Part shown: positions 45,670 to 57,329 of the stretch, piece after piece | Layout of the letters: every line of letters begins with the position of its first letter | How positions within the stretch are numbered: position 1 is the first letter of the stretch | NCBI RefSeq assembly: GCF_019393635.1 | Contig: NC_057861.1 | Location: 538,392,211-538,456,210 of the forward strand | From: Dromiciops gliroides | Taxonomy: Eukaryota > Chordata > Mammalia > Microbiotheria > Microbiotheriidae | DNA: 64,000 bases | Reading direction: 5' to 3' | The notes under the pieces: generated by a model | Database searches by the model: none | What the model saw: only the letters and a program-made list of their open reading frames with translations | Told to the model about the DNA's origin: nothing | Position numbers and translations under genes: made by a program

Positions 45670-46590
45670 ACTTGCCTGGAGCCCATTTCCTACCCTAAGT
45701 CTGTGTATTCACAATAACAGAATGCTTCCCTCATGCATTTGGAACCAGATTTAGCACTAAGGTGCTGCTAGCTTCCAGTCCCAAGCTACCCATCTCAGGT
45801 TTTCCCCATGAAGGTATCATGGGGTGGGACAGCTGGATTACCAGCATTTGTTTTGGCTGCCATTGAAGCAAAGACCTGCTGGCTTTGGCTTTGAAATGAA
45901 AGGAATCAGTTTGCTTTTCTAATCCTCTGCCTGGAAAGCTGTCTATGACATCTCCCTACCTCTCAGTCTGCTTTATTTCCTCTGTGATTTGTCTTATTTG
46001 AGACTATTTTTCCTTCAACTAAGGGAAAGATAGCAGTATGAGGACATCCTTTGTGGCATTCTGGCTGGCACTTTTCATTCGTGGAATTGAAATCTCTTTA
46101 GAAAGATGCAGGTTAGTATGGCTTTCCCTGGTCCTGGAAAAATGTTTAAAGAATGAGTAAAGGATAGAAGATGCACTCAGAATAAAGCGCACTATTATAT
46201 AACAGCTTTCCTATGTAATGATTAATTCTATCATTATATTAATGGATGGAGAGATCATAGATTTTTCTGGTTTCTAAGCATACCTAGGATTCTATGAACC
46301 ACACATTTGTATAATAAGACTTATAGACATCCTGAAGTCAAAACTTAATGGGGAAAGCACATTTAGAGCCATTAGCACTCATGCCATAATAATCTTAGCA
46401 AATACTTTTGGCATGGTGAGATGGTAGGCTGATCTTGAAGTTTTCCATTTAAAAACCAGCACGAGGTCAACAAAACACAGGGTTCATGACCTTGAGGTAG
46501 CTACAGAAAGATGAATATTTGTTCTTCAAAAGGGGGTAAGAATATTGGTAGATGTCCTCATGAGCCCATGATAAGTGGTCAAAATTTTTT
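45670..46590. other. Unclassified non-coding sequence
   Basis: No repeat family or exon recognised. Confidence 0.3.
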
Positions 46591-46603
46591 AGAAAGAGTT
46601 TGG

Positions 46604-46760
46604 CAAATTTTTTTGTTTGTTTTTGGTGAGGCAATTGGGGTTAAGTGACTTGCCCAGGGTCATGCAGCTAGTAAGTGTCAAGGTTCTGAGGCCAGATTTG
46701 AACTCAGGTCCTCCTGAATCCAGGGCCAGTGCTCTATCCACTGTGCCACATAGCTGCCCC
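46604..46760 (-). repeat. CORE-SINE, antisense
   Basis: Perfect 14-bp duplication TAGAAAGAGTTTGG (46590-46603 and 46761-46774). Confidence 0.92.
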
Positions 46761-46805
46761 TAGAAAGAGTTTGGAACAAACAAACCTCATTTCACAAAGT
46801 GGCAG

Positions 46806-47174
46806 TGTAACGATTGGAATGACGCCACCTGCTGGACACTTACTGTAGAAAAGCTCCGCCATGAGGTGAAGGTCTCTGAGGGCAAGACCATGCGTCTTTT
46901 CTTTGGCATCAGGAAGTGACGTTTGCTTGTGGGAGGAAGAAGGGGGAGCCTGGCGCTCTGACTCACGCTCTTTCCTGTGGACTTAGGCGGAGAGTGGAGC
47001 TAGGAATGCTCTCTCCCTTTAATATATACAGGAATCTAGGCCTTTCTCTCTCTCTTTACTAAATTCTTATTCTCCTTAATAAATACTTAAAAGTCTAACT
47101 CTTGCTAAAGCTTATAATTTATTGGCAACCACTCATTAGATTTTAGACAGACTAGCTAGAATTTTAGCCTTACA
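46806..47174 (+). mobile_element. Solo ERV LTR, same family as 32781-33136
   Basis: A 369-bp LTR from TGTAACGATTGG to GCCTTACA with AATAAA near 47078. It is alignable to the 32.8-kb LTR over its whole length. The flanks GCAG and GTAG may be a decayed 4-bp duplication. No internal sequence on either side: a fossil solo LTR. Confidence 0.7.
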
Positions 47175-47422
47175 GTAGCCAAGAGTGACAACTGGTATTC
47201 ATCATCTCAATTGTCTTAACTGTTACTGGATTTATATTAAAATTGCTTCCAGTTAGCCTACAGAAAAGGAATTTACATCCTAATATTTATATTTACCTAC
47301 AGAAACCAGTCATTTTATTTACCTGTATAATAGTTTGCACAACATTAAATAGGATAAAGTAATATCAGGATAACAGCTCATCCTAGAACTCCATTGAAAA
47401 ATATGAAAAGAATGAGTGAGAG

Positions 47423-47556
47423 GGAGCACAGTGGATAAAGCACTGGCCTTGGATTCAGGAGGACCTGAGTTCAAATCCAGCCTCAGATGCTTGACACTTA
47501 CTAGCTGTGTGACCCTGGGCAAGTCACTTAACCCTCATTGCCCTGAAAAAAAAAAA
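47423..47556 (+). repeat. CORE-SINE, 5' shortened
   Basis: It starts within the head (GAGCACAGTGGATAAAG). Flanks AAAAGAATGAGTGAGAG and AAAAGAATGAGTAAGAG (17 bp, one mismatch) show it inserted in this short form. Confidence 0.88.
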
Positions 47557-47714
47557 AAAAGAATGAGTAAGAGTGGGTGCCATTCCCTTCCAAGACAGCA
47601 GCACATTCTACTTTTAGATAGAATTAATTGTTACTAAGGTTTGACTTAAATTTAAATCAGTCTTTCTGTAGTTTTCCTACATTACTCCTAGCTCTGACTT
47701 CTGGAGCTAATCAA

Positions 47715-47840
47715 AATAAATGCAACCCAACAAGCCTTTTGCCTACTGTGTATTCAAAATTGTACTAGATACTGTACAGAGAATAGAAAAGAAGCAATAG
47801 ATCAAGTCCCTGTCCTCAAGAAGCTTTCTGTCTATTTCAG
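47715..47840 (-). mobile_element. L2 3' tip, antisense
   Basis: TTTTGCCTACTGTGTATTCA and CCCTGTCCTCAAGAAGCTTT. Confidence 0.5.
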
Positions 47841-47844
47841 AATA

Positions 47845-48890
47845 TGACATATCCTCCAGAGTATTATTGTCATTACAGTTATTCATCTCATTCCTTCCTT
47901 TTCAATGGAGGTAATATAAAAGTAGTCATGCGACTGGTTGCTATCCTGCTTTTATTTTTTTTATATTTACTCTTCTGTGGACTGTTGTATATCCAGATAA
48001 AATAATTCCTCTTTGTAGTTAAATTAAATATTGGGATATACCTCATGACCTGTAGGCTCACTGAATTCATTCTTGGTTAAAGTCAAGGAGTATACAAGAA
48101 GACGAAAGATGATAGTTACTTTGTCCTGTTCGCATATTATTTTTATTTCCTCTATTAAATATTTACATTTTAAAATGTTTTCATTGCATAGATTACAAGT
48201 TATGAGTATTTGTTATAGCAACATCAATTAAAACATTATTAAGTTTTTATGGGTGAATTTAATATCTAAGAAATTATGGATAATAATTCAGTCTTTGAGA
48301 AAACCCTGGTTCCAAAATAGTTTACAGGTTGAGTTCTCAATGAAATTTTGAGGTTGGTTCTTATAGTTTGGAAATTTTTTTCATATGTCATTCCATGAAA
48401 GATAATGAAATTTTGATTTATAATTCTAGCCACTCAGGCATGTCTTGGCAGGTATTTGGTAGGTGCTAAACTTCTGCAGTTGAAGGTATGTATTGCATAG
48501 ATTCTACTATTTCTTTGAATCATTTGCATCAGTCATTAAAGCTTGTCTTTGAGGACAAAGCTTCTATAGTTTTTGGTAGTGATGGTTTTGACCTGAATTG
48601 TCATCAAAACCCCCTGCATTTCTATAAACAAATCTTCATGACTCGATTATTTTATTTGACACTTTTTTGTTTAAATATTATTGATGAAGTTCACCCTCTG
48701 AGGCCCTTTGGATTCCATTCTTGATTTCTTTCTGTTTCATAGCTTCTCTATGGAGGTAAACCACTTCCGATTACATTCAACTAAGACCTGATGCAAGCTG
48801 GTGATGTGATTTCTGCTGTTTTAAAAATATTTCTTTAGGTTTATTACCTATTTACCACAAGCTCTAAGCATATCTATCAATCATAGTCAT
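47845..48890. other. Unclassified AT-rich sequence
   Basis: No exon or repeat recognised; a 78-aa open frame (48488-48724) shows no known motif. Confidence 0.3.
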
Positions 48891-48899
48891 TCTTTTTGG

Positions 48900-49345
48900 T
48901 AAACCTAGGTGGTGCAATGGATAAAGCACCAGGCCTGGAGTTGAGAAGACTCATCTTCCTGAATTAAAACCTCACCTAAAGGGGACAGCTAGGTGGTGCA
49001 GTGGATAAAGTGCCAGCCCTGGATTCAGGAGGACCTGAGTTCAAATCCGGCCTCAGACACTTAACACTAGCTGTGTGACCCTGGGCAAGTCACTTAACCC
49101 TCATTGCACCACAAAACAAAAACAAACAAACGAACAAACCAAAAAAAAAAAAAACCCAAAAACCTCACCTCAGACACTTACTAGCTGTGTGACCCTGGCC
49201 AAGTCACTTCACCCTGTTTGCATCAATTTCCTCATATATAAAATAAGATAGAGAAGAAAATGGCAAACCACTCCAGTATCTTTGCCACAAAAACCCCAAA
49301 TGGGGTCACAAAGAGTTGGACATGACTGAAGAACTAAACAAAAAC
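48900..49345 (+). repeat. RTE-tailed SINE containing a CORE-SINE
   Basis: The outer element runs from CCTAGGTGGTGCAATGGAT to GAGTTGGACATGACTGAAG. The inner SINE splits it at its AAAACCTCACCT stretch. Confidence 0.85.
48978..49158 (+). repeat. CORE-SINE nested in RTE-tailed SINE
   Basis: Perfect 12-bp duplication AAAACCTCACCT (48966-48977 and 49159-49170); long A/C-rich tail. Confidence 0.93.
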
Positions 49346-49730
49346 ATTTATCTTCCTATGACTGCCCTGGAGTAATGATCTCTGTATCGATTAATCTGTG
49401 AGTTTTTGTCAAGGTACTTTCTAAATATGTTATGATACATTCAATAGTTCCAAAAATGTACATTAAAACAGTTACTGCATAGGTTACTTCATAGGTATTA
49501 ATGTCTTTAAACCTGTTCTCCCCATTAAGGGTTGATATCAGTATGCCAGTAAATCTCTTAACATGTTAAGCCCCAGCTTTCTACTTAATAACTAAATGTT
49601 CAGTGTGTCTTTCCTGGAAAAAAAATCAAGATATTTGTAAGGATCAGTTTCACACATTGGTTCAATTTGATCTCTGGATAAAAGATCAAAGTCTTTGGTC
49701 TCTGTCTTTAGCATTCATTAAGAATTTGGG

Positions 49731-49893
49731 GGGAATCTAGGTGGTGCAGTGGATAGAGCACTGGCCCTGGATTCAGGAGGACCTGAGTTCAAATCTAGCC
49801 TCAGACACTTGACACTTTCTAGCTGTGTGACCCTGGGGAAGCCACTTAACCCCAATTGCCTCACCAAACCAAATCAAACAAAACAAAACAAAA
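49731..49893 (+). repeat. CORE-SINE
   Basis: TCTAGGTGGTGCAGTGGATA through CCCCAATTGCCTCACC with a (CAAAA)n-like tail. Confidence 0.88.
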
Positions 49894-49899
49894 AGGAAT

Positions 49900-50420
49900 T
49901 TTATACCTATTACCTATTACCTCCCTGATCAAATGGGAAATCTTCTGTTTGTCTTTTAAAGTCTTTACATAACCTATCTCTTTCCTACCTTGCCAGTCTT
50001 TTCATACCCCGCTCCCTCCATATATTCTGTGTACCAGTGACATTGTCTTCCTTGCTGTTCCTTGCACAAGACACTCCATCTTTCTGAGCATTTTCACTGG
50101 CTGGCCCCAAATGCCTAGAATTCTCTCTTCATTTCTGTCTCCTGGCTTTTTTGGCTTCCTTCAAGATCAAGCTAAAATCCCATTTTCCGATACCTCTTAG
50201 TGATAATGCTTTCTCCATGCAGTTATCTCCAATTTATCCTGTCTAGATCTCATTTGTCTATAGTTGCTTTCATGTTATTTTCTCATTAGATTGTAGGCAC
50301 CTTGAAAGGTGAGACTAGTTTTTGTTTGTTTTTGTAATTAAAACAAATATCTTCAGTGCTTAACACAGTGTCTGGAACATAGTGGAGTTTAATAAATGCC
50401 TGTTGACTTGCTTTAATTTG
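49900..50420 (+). mobile_element. L2 3' end, sense
   Basis: AAGTCTTTACATAACCTATC, TTCCTTCAAGATCAAGCTAAA, TAGATTGTAGGCACCTTGAA, ending in AATAAATGCCTGTTGACTTG. Confidence 0.65.
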
Positions 50421-50717
50421 ACTTACTAGATTCAAATGGCATTTTGATATCCTTAGAGAGAGAGAGAGTCCAAACAATGAAGGAACTCTTAACCTGTTTT
50501 GGTAGAGTCATATAGTTTGATATCATCCATATACATCAAGAGGTTAATAAAAGGTATGTGTTCAATTCTCTTTAACTCAGAGGTCATATTTAATTCTATT
50601 TAGGAGAAATTAGTGTGGATTGAAGGCTAAGCAGGACCATAATAAACTTAAAATTATCACCCTGAAAAATGTCAGTATTAAAAATCAATTACACTTGAAC
50701 TATGTCTTGAATATCGG

Positions 50718-50890
50718 AAGGGGCAATTAGATAGAGTAGTTGATAGAGAGCTCCAGGCCTGGAGTCAGGAAAACTTGAGTTCAAATTTGATCTCAGTCAC
50801 TTACTAGCTGTATGACCCTGAGCAAGTCACTTAACCCCAATTGCCTCACGAAAACAAAACAAACAAAAATGAAACAAACAAACAAAAAAT
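50718..50890 (+). repeat. CORE-SINE, older copy
   Basis: Diverged head, clear CTTAACCCCAATTGCCTCAC and CAAA-rich tail. Confidence 0.75.
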
Positions 50891-51589
50891 GTTGCCAATA
50901 CCCTGTAAATTTTGGCATCCTGGGGTTTTGAAAGCCCTAGTTACCACATCTTAGTTATGGTTTAAATTAGTGTCTTTTCCTATTAGAAGATCACTAGGTC
51001 TTCAGTATGAAAAGCTGTGTGGAATGGCCCAAGACCCCTGGTAGATCTAGAGAAACATGAAAAAAAGCACTTTCTCTTTTTTCCACTAGAGGGGGTACAA
51101 TCCTTAATTTTCATGGTCTACATTCTACATTATATAGCCCACATTTCTACAGTAAACTGAAGTAACAAAAGCTTAGTTCAGGTTCAGAGCATGGGAAAAT
51201 GGATGCTTTATAAGCTTTGAAACATGTTCATTCATGATTCATTCACCCTGTTTCTTAATAGTTTGATTAAAGTGGACATAACTCAGGTCATTCCCAGGCA
51301 AAACTATAAAGTAAGCAAAATTTGTCTTCAAACCCTCCATTCACATTTCTGCTTTCCATGCCCTTTTTGTAGTAGTTTCTAAACAAGGGCCCTGAGGCCT
51401 TCCCTTGTTTCTCAGACTCCCAGAATTTTTCTCAAAGTAGTAGCCAATGATCCAGTCTTTTTCTAACTGCCAAAAAAACTCACCTGGACTATATATCCTA
51501 CTCTCTAATTTGATTTAAGCTGTTAGGGTTAATAATGCCTCAATAGTTATTCTTCCTCTCCAATATCAGTTGCAAATTCTATAAAGTTT

Positions 51590-51705
51590 TACATATATAT
51601 GTATGTATATATGTGTGTGTATATATACATATGTGTGTGTATCTATCTATCTATCTCTCTATCTCTCTATCTCTCTATCTATCTATCTATCTATCTATAT
51701 ATCAG
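51590..51705. repeat. TATG / (CTAT)n microsatellite
   Basis: TATATGTATG tracts followed by (CTAT)n with CTCT interruptions. Confidence 0.9.
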
Positions 51706-51855
51706 AACTTAGAGTAATTCTGACTTATTCTCTCTTGGTTTCTCTTTCCCAGTCATAACCCAAAGAGCCCCACTGTCCTCATAAAGTCTGGAAGATGATA
51801 GGCTCATAAGAATGATGGAATCCAAGGGTTGGAAGGAACTTTAGAAGTTACCTGT

Positions 51856-52025
51856 GGGGGCAGCTAGGTGGCACAGAGGATAGAGCACTGGCCCTGGATT
51901 CAGGAGGACCTGAGTTCAAAATCTACCTCAGACACTTAACACTTACTAGCTGTGTGACCCTGAGCAAGTCACTTAACCCCAAATGTCTCACGAAGAAGAA
52001 GAAGAAGAAGAAGAAGAAGAAGAAG

Positions 52026-52050
<25 letters not shown>
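51856..52050 (+). repeat. CORE-SINE with (GAA)n tail
   Basis: Perfect 13-bp duplication AGAAGTTACCTGT (51843-51855 and 52051-52063). The tail is about 20 GAA units; open frames of poly-Lys or poly-Glu here are artefacts. Confidence 0.92.
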
Positions 52051-52056
<6 letters not shown>

Positions 52057-52129
52057 TACCTGTTCCAATTTTCTACCCAGTGAAGGCATCTTGGCACATT
52101 TTCAAAACAACAACAACAACATTGACTCA

Positions 52130-52285
52130 TGGGGAAGAGGACCTGAATTCAAATCTGGACTGTCACTTATTACTTGTGTGACCTAAGGCAAGCCACTTAG
52201 TTTTCTGAGGCCTCAATTTCCTCATTTGTAAAATGAGAGTGTTAGGTTAGTTGGCTTCTGAGGTCTCCCCCAGGTATAGATTCTT
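52130..52285 (+). repeat. MIR-type SINE
   Basis: GAGGACCTGAATTCAAATCTG, CCTCAATTTCCTCATTTGTA, TTGGCTTCTGAGGTCTCCCC. Confidence 0.55.
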
Positions 52286-52569
52286 CATTCCCAATGTTGA
52301 CCCAGCCTCCGTTTAAACATTTGCTGGTACCAAAGGCTCGCTCATCTTGTAATCTCACTCACACTGAGATTTGTTCCCCTTACCAGAGGAGTTTTTATTT
52401 TAGTAGGTCGCAGGAGGCATAAACCAAAGGAATAACATTGTAATGGTATTGTTTCATCAGGCCATAGGGATATGAAGTTTTCTTTCTTTGGGGGAGAGAG
52501 GGAAAGGGATCAGAGATAACAGTGAACTTTCAGAACATCTGACATCATCCCTTTATTTCTTCTCAGATA

Positions 52570-53000
52570 TCTATCAATTAACCAATCAGCAAACATTGTT
52601 GTAATGATTATCTACCAGGCTCTGGAACACACAACAGACACTGTCCTCAATGAGCTTACATTCTATGGATATAGATGGTTTAATATTCAGAGGATCTTTA
52701 TTCAAATCCTAACTCTGAGATTACTGTCTGTGTGACTTTCAGCAAATCCTCTGGGCCTCATTTTTCCTCATCTGGAAACCAAGAAGAGTTTGGACTTGAT
52801 GTCCATTTCAGTTTTAAGTCTATATGATAACATGTATATGCAAATAAAAGGTAATTTCAGGGATGGGGATGCACTAGCAGCTTGGGGGTAGGTGATGCTT
52901 CTGAGGGGTGGGAATCAAGGAAGGTCTCATGGAAGAGCTTTAGCTGAGCTTTGAATGAAGCTAGGGATTCTTAGAGGCCAAAGGAAGCAAAGAAGTGAGA
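52570..53000 (-). mobile_element. L2 3' end, antisense, with a MIR inside
   Basis: ATTATCTACCAGGCTCTGGA, CTCAATGAGCTTACATTCTA; a sense MIR piece at about 52670-52830; then GGAAGGTCTCATGGAAGAGC. Confidence 0.5.
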
Positions 53001-53409
53001 TCCAGATATGGCAACCAGCATAAGTAAAAGCTCACTGAAAAAAATGAATGTCATAATTTACCTCCCTAAGGTCAGAAGCCTGATAATTTTGGAGGGGTTT
53101 TTTGTTTGTTTTAAGTTTTTTTGTCTTTGCCATGCTAGTTTAGTATTAAGCACATCACATCAAAATACTTGCCAATTGTTCAGTAATAATATAAGATTTT
53201 TATACTGTTTTCCTCAAAATAACAACAAAAAGGCTCAATGGATAGAGTGTTGTGTCGAAAGTGAGGAATACTCAGGTTTAAATACAGTTATCCCTTCCAA
53301 ATAACAGCTTCACTATTGTCTCCGGTCAGCATAAGAAGTTAAATGGGAATTTGGGGGGAGTTTTGTGGAAGCCACAGATGACACAGAAAAAACTTAGAAA
53401 CTCAGAAAT

Positions 53410-53411
53410 GC

Positions 53412-53443
<32 letters not shown>
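53410..53443. repeat. (AT)n microsatellite
   Basis: Uninterrupted AT dinucleotides. Confidence 0.9.
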
Positions 53444-53446
<3 letters not shown>

Positions 53447-54009
53447 TTGTATGATATCAACATATTTCACCTTTTAATACTATAATAATTCAAAATTCTT
53501 CTCTGGTACGAAGGGAGAGCTAAAGTATTTTATGTGATTTTCCAGCTCATGGGGGTGCCATGCCTCTAACCCCCATGATGTTGAAGGCATAACTGTAGAG
53601 CCTCTTATTAGCTGTGTGATCCCAAGGCAAGTCAATTAGCCTCAGTGTATCTCCAACAACTATCTGGGACCTGCCTGGTCCTGTTGCAAATTAGTGAAGG
53701 GAGTCCACACTCATTCTTCATAGAACTTTACTCACAGTGACTTTTGGGTGCAAGTACTATAAAGTACTGTTTTTCCCATTTTACAATGAAAAAAAAATGG
53801 AGTGAGATTGAAGTGATTTTATTCTTCATCACAGACTAAGAGTAAGTGGATGAGCTTATATTTAAACTCAGGTCTTCTCACTCCCAAGGCCAGTGTTCAT
53901 GAATGAAGAAGGGGAGGGGATGATTCTGTGGAAGGTTCTCAGAGCAGAGTCAAATGGCCTTTAGCATCAAGAGTGTGCACTCTGACCAAGAGAAATCTGT
54001 TGAATTGAA

Positions 54010-54220
54010 TTATTCATAGAATCATTTATCTGCAGGAACCAAAGAAACTTTAAAGATCTAGTCTGTATCCTTTATTCTATGGAGGAGGCATCTTAGTAAG
54101 CACAGAGAATGAAAGTGAGGTATCCAAGGTCACATAGCCACCTAGCAGTGAGAGAGCTAAGACTAGGACAGAGATCTCTGAATTCCCTCCTCTTTGACTC
54201 ATATCATGTTGCCTAGATTC
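54010..54220 (-). repeat. MIR-type SINE, antisense
   Basis: AAAGATCTAGTCTGTATCCT and ATCCAAGGTCACATAGCCAC. Confidence 0.5.
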
Positions 54221-54616
54221 CACTTAGACACTCTAGGAGGAAGGTGAAGAGGTGATTTTCACTTTGTATGCTGAAGTTCAAAGGTCTTAAGGAGTCTTGT
54301 GATAATGATTTTTGGAGAGACATCTCTTGCAATTCTCTCTTTCTCCTCTAGATGGTGGAAGGTGATTAGTGATGAAAAAAGGTTGGCTGAGCAGTATTAG
54401 GGCTAAAGTTTATTCACCAGTTCTTGAAGCTTCATCTTGATCTTCATTATTGTCATCATTTGTTGAGTACCTCCTGCATACAGGGCTCTGGACTGGGATG
54501 CTGGAGTGAGGGTGAAGGAAAGAATGAATAAATGAAAAAGCATTAGTAATCACTTACTCATTACCCACCACTGGAGACCTTCCTGGCTTCAAGTTCCCAC
54601 TTAAAATCTCACTGTC

Positions 54617-54918
54617 AGAGGTAGCTAGGTGGTGCAGTGGATAGAGCACTGATCCTCAAGTTGGGATGGAAATGGATTCAAATCTCTCTTCAGACACTTA
54701 CTAGCTGTGTGACAGCTGGGCAAGTCACTTAACCCCAATTGCCTTAAATATCCTCCTGATATATGTCTTGCCACTGGACCCAGATGGCTCTGGAGGGGGA
54801 GAGTGAGGTTGGTGTTCTTGCACAGCCCTCCCTCACTTAAATCCAATTCAGTATAAATCATGATATCAACATCACTCCCTGATGTCATGGTTCTCTTCAA
54901 GACCGAATGACAAACAAC
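54617..54918 (+). repeat. Long marsupial SINE (CORE head, distinct 3' half) in L2
   Basis: The head is like the CORE-SINE. The 3' half contains CTTGCCACTGGACCCAGATG and ATGTCATGGTTCTCTTCAAG and ends ACAAACAAC. Perfect 14-bp duplication AAAATCTCACTGTC (54603-54616 and 54919-54932). The same 3' half occurs reversed at 57432-57745 and as a scrap at 4229-4300. Confidence 0.85.
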
Positions 54919-55092
54919 AAAATCTCACTGTCTAAAGGAAGTCTTCCTGAACCATTCCTAATTCCAGTGCCTTCCCTCTGTAGATGTTTTCCCTTATATA
55001 TTGTGTATGTAGCCTGCTTGTATGGGTATATTTGCTTTTATGTTGTTTCCCCCATTAAATCATTATTCCCTTGAGGACAAAGACGATCTTTT

Positions 55093-55233
55093 TTTTTCAG
55101 GGCAAGGAGGTTTAAGTGACTTGCCCAGGGTCACACAGCTAGTAAGTGTCAAGTGTCTGAACGTAGGATTTGAACTCAGGTCCTCCTGAATCCAGAGCCG
55201 ATGCTTTATGCACTGCGCCACCTAGCTGTCCCC
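55093..55233 (-). repeat. CORE-SINE, antisense, in L2
   Basis: Flanks AAAGACGATCTTTT and AAAGATTGTCTTTT. Confidence 0.88.
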
Positions 55234-55320
55234 CAAAGATTGTCTTTTGAATCTTTTTGTGTCCCTAGAGCTTATGCACAGTGCCAGGCATATAGCAGGT
55301 ACTTAATAAATGTTTATTGA

Positions 55321-55466
55321 GGGGGCAGCTAGGTGGCACAATGGATAAAACACCGGCCCTGGATTCAGGAGGACCTGAGTTCAAATCCTGCCTCAGACAG
55401 TTGACACTTACTAGCTGTGTGATCCTGGGCAAATCACAACCCTCATTACCCCGCAAACAGAAAAGA
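55321..55466 (+). repeat. CORE-SINE
   Basis: It sits right at the L2 end. Flanks AAATGTTTATTGA and AAATATTGATTGA. Confidence 0.87.
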
Positions 55467-56139
55467 AAAATATTGATTGATTGGCAATAAAAATAGAAAC
55501 ATCAGGAAAGTATCTAATATCAGGGAGCTCACACTCTAATTGAAAGAAGAGGCAATCCCAAGGCTAGCCCTTGTTGGAAGATGGAAGATAATTGGATTTG
55601 TCCCTGCTTTAGACAACTCCCCCACTGGCCTTCTACTTTCCCTGAAATTTCATCATTGAAAAGTCATTCATTGGGTGATGCTCTTTAAAATATTGTTGTT
55701 GTGTTTTATTTCTACTTTATAAACATTTGCAAATTAGTCCCACTCCCTGAAAGGTCTTTTGAAATAGTGAAACAAAACTAACAATACAGTGACCTCACCT
55801 GAAGTATATGAAACAGTCTACATCTGTAACACTTCCCAACCTCTCTATTTTAAAAATATTAACAACTAGAAACCTATTTTCTCTGTCTCCTACCTTTATC
55901 CTATTGAAAAAAAAGAGAAAGAAAGAAATTAATTATCACCAAAATGCATAATCCAGAAATACAATTCCCTCATTGGCAGTATAATATACAGATTTATAAT
56001 GCATGCATGTACATGTACATGGTACATATATGTATATATCCAACTGTGTGTATAAATATGTGTATATATATATCATATGCATCTGATTGCACAGGTGTAT
56101 ATATGTCTATGTGTCTATGTCCATGTCAGATATCTTATA

Positions 56140-56865
56140 TGTCCTCATTTTTTATAGCACAAAAGTATCCAATCACATCCATAAACTACAACTTGTTTAG
56201 CCATTCCTCAATTGATAGATATCCCTTTGGTTTCTAGGTTTTTTGCCAGCACAAACAAAAAGAGCTGCTTTGAATAATCTTATACATATAGGTGCTGGGT
56301 CTGAAGTCAGGAAGATGAGCCTTCCTGAGTTCAAATCTGGTCTCAGACACTTACTGGCTGTGTGAGCCTGGGCAAGTCACTTAACCCTTTTTGTCTCAGT
56401 TTCCTCATCTGTAAAAGAAGCTGAGAAGGAAATGGAAAATCATTCTAGTATTTTTTCCAAGAAAACCACAATGGCGTCATGAAAAGTCAGGCATGAATAA
56501 AAAACAATTGAACAATAACATAGTATAGGATCTTTTAATTTCTCTTTGGTTTCTTTTGTATAGAGGCCTGCTAGGCCTCTGGTATATCTGGATCAAAGGG
56601 CATCACTTTTTAGTAATTTTTTGTGTATAATTCCAAATTGCTTTGCAGAATGATTGTAGCCATTCAGAGGTATAATGTTAGTGCATCAATGTATCAGTTT
56701 CCCCAGTCTTTCAAATATATATTCTTTTTCTTTCTTCTTTTTCTTTTTTTGGTCATCTTTACCAATCATCTGGGTATGAGGTAGAATCTCAGAATTTTAA
56801 AATGTATATTTCTCTAATTGATAGTGAATAGGAGCCTCTTTTTCATATAGCTGGGCTTCTACTGC
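56140..56865 (-). mobile_element. L1 3' region, antisense, split by a SINE
   Basis: CACAACTTGTT-like and GCCATTCCTCAATTGATAGA on the left; CAAATTGCTTTGCAGAATGA, GGTATGAGGTAGAATCTCAG and TTTCTCTAATTGATAGTGAA on the right, the L1 order. Confidence 0.7.
56288..56520 (+). repeat. RTE-tailed SINE in L1
   Basis: GCTGGGTCTGAAGTCAGGAA at the left; AAATGGAAAATCATTCTAGT and a decayed tail GAAAAGTCAGGCATGAATAA at the right. The first part of the head is missing. Confidence 0.75.
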
Positions 56866-57329
56866 CTGCCTGTTTCTTTTTAAAAATGAAAATACCTCTG
56901 ACAGGATTAACACATTACTGAGAGAAGAGGGAGGCTAAAAGTCATTCACACCTTAATGTGAATTAATTTACTCTGTTGCTTTCTTCAAAATTTCTAACAG
57001 AAATCAACTAGCCTGTGTTTGGCTGGCCTCCAAGTACCCCGGTTCCAGGTAAAGAAACTGGAACAAGCTCAGTTGATGCAATAAAAATCAGCAGTACTAC
57101 AATGCATCTGATAGAGATAGCTTCATCTCATTTGTACCCCACACTAGTAAACTGAGAGGTAGTAGAGAGGGAGGGGTGGTTGGGAGGGTGCTTATGGGAA
57201 ATGCCTCAGATAAACAATAAAATCTGCTGTATATGTCACCATGCTGACATAAAAGGAAGAGGCCTGAGTCCAAGATACCATGGTGAGACCACTGTCCCAC
57301 TCTCTCCTCATCTTCCTCACCTAATTCAG

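Larger units (their letters stand above)
54560..55316 (+). mobile_element. L2 3' end, sense, split by two SINEs
   Basis: ACTTAAAATCTCACTGTC before the first SINE; AAGGAAGTCTTCCTGAACCA and CCCTTGAGGACAAAGA between them; AGCTTATGCACAGTGCCAGG after the second. Confidence 0.65.

Noticed and set aside
52051-52186. Poly-Lys and poly-Glu open frames around a GAA tract
   Set aside because: SINE-tail microsatellite.
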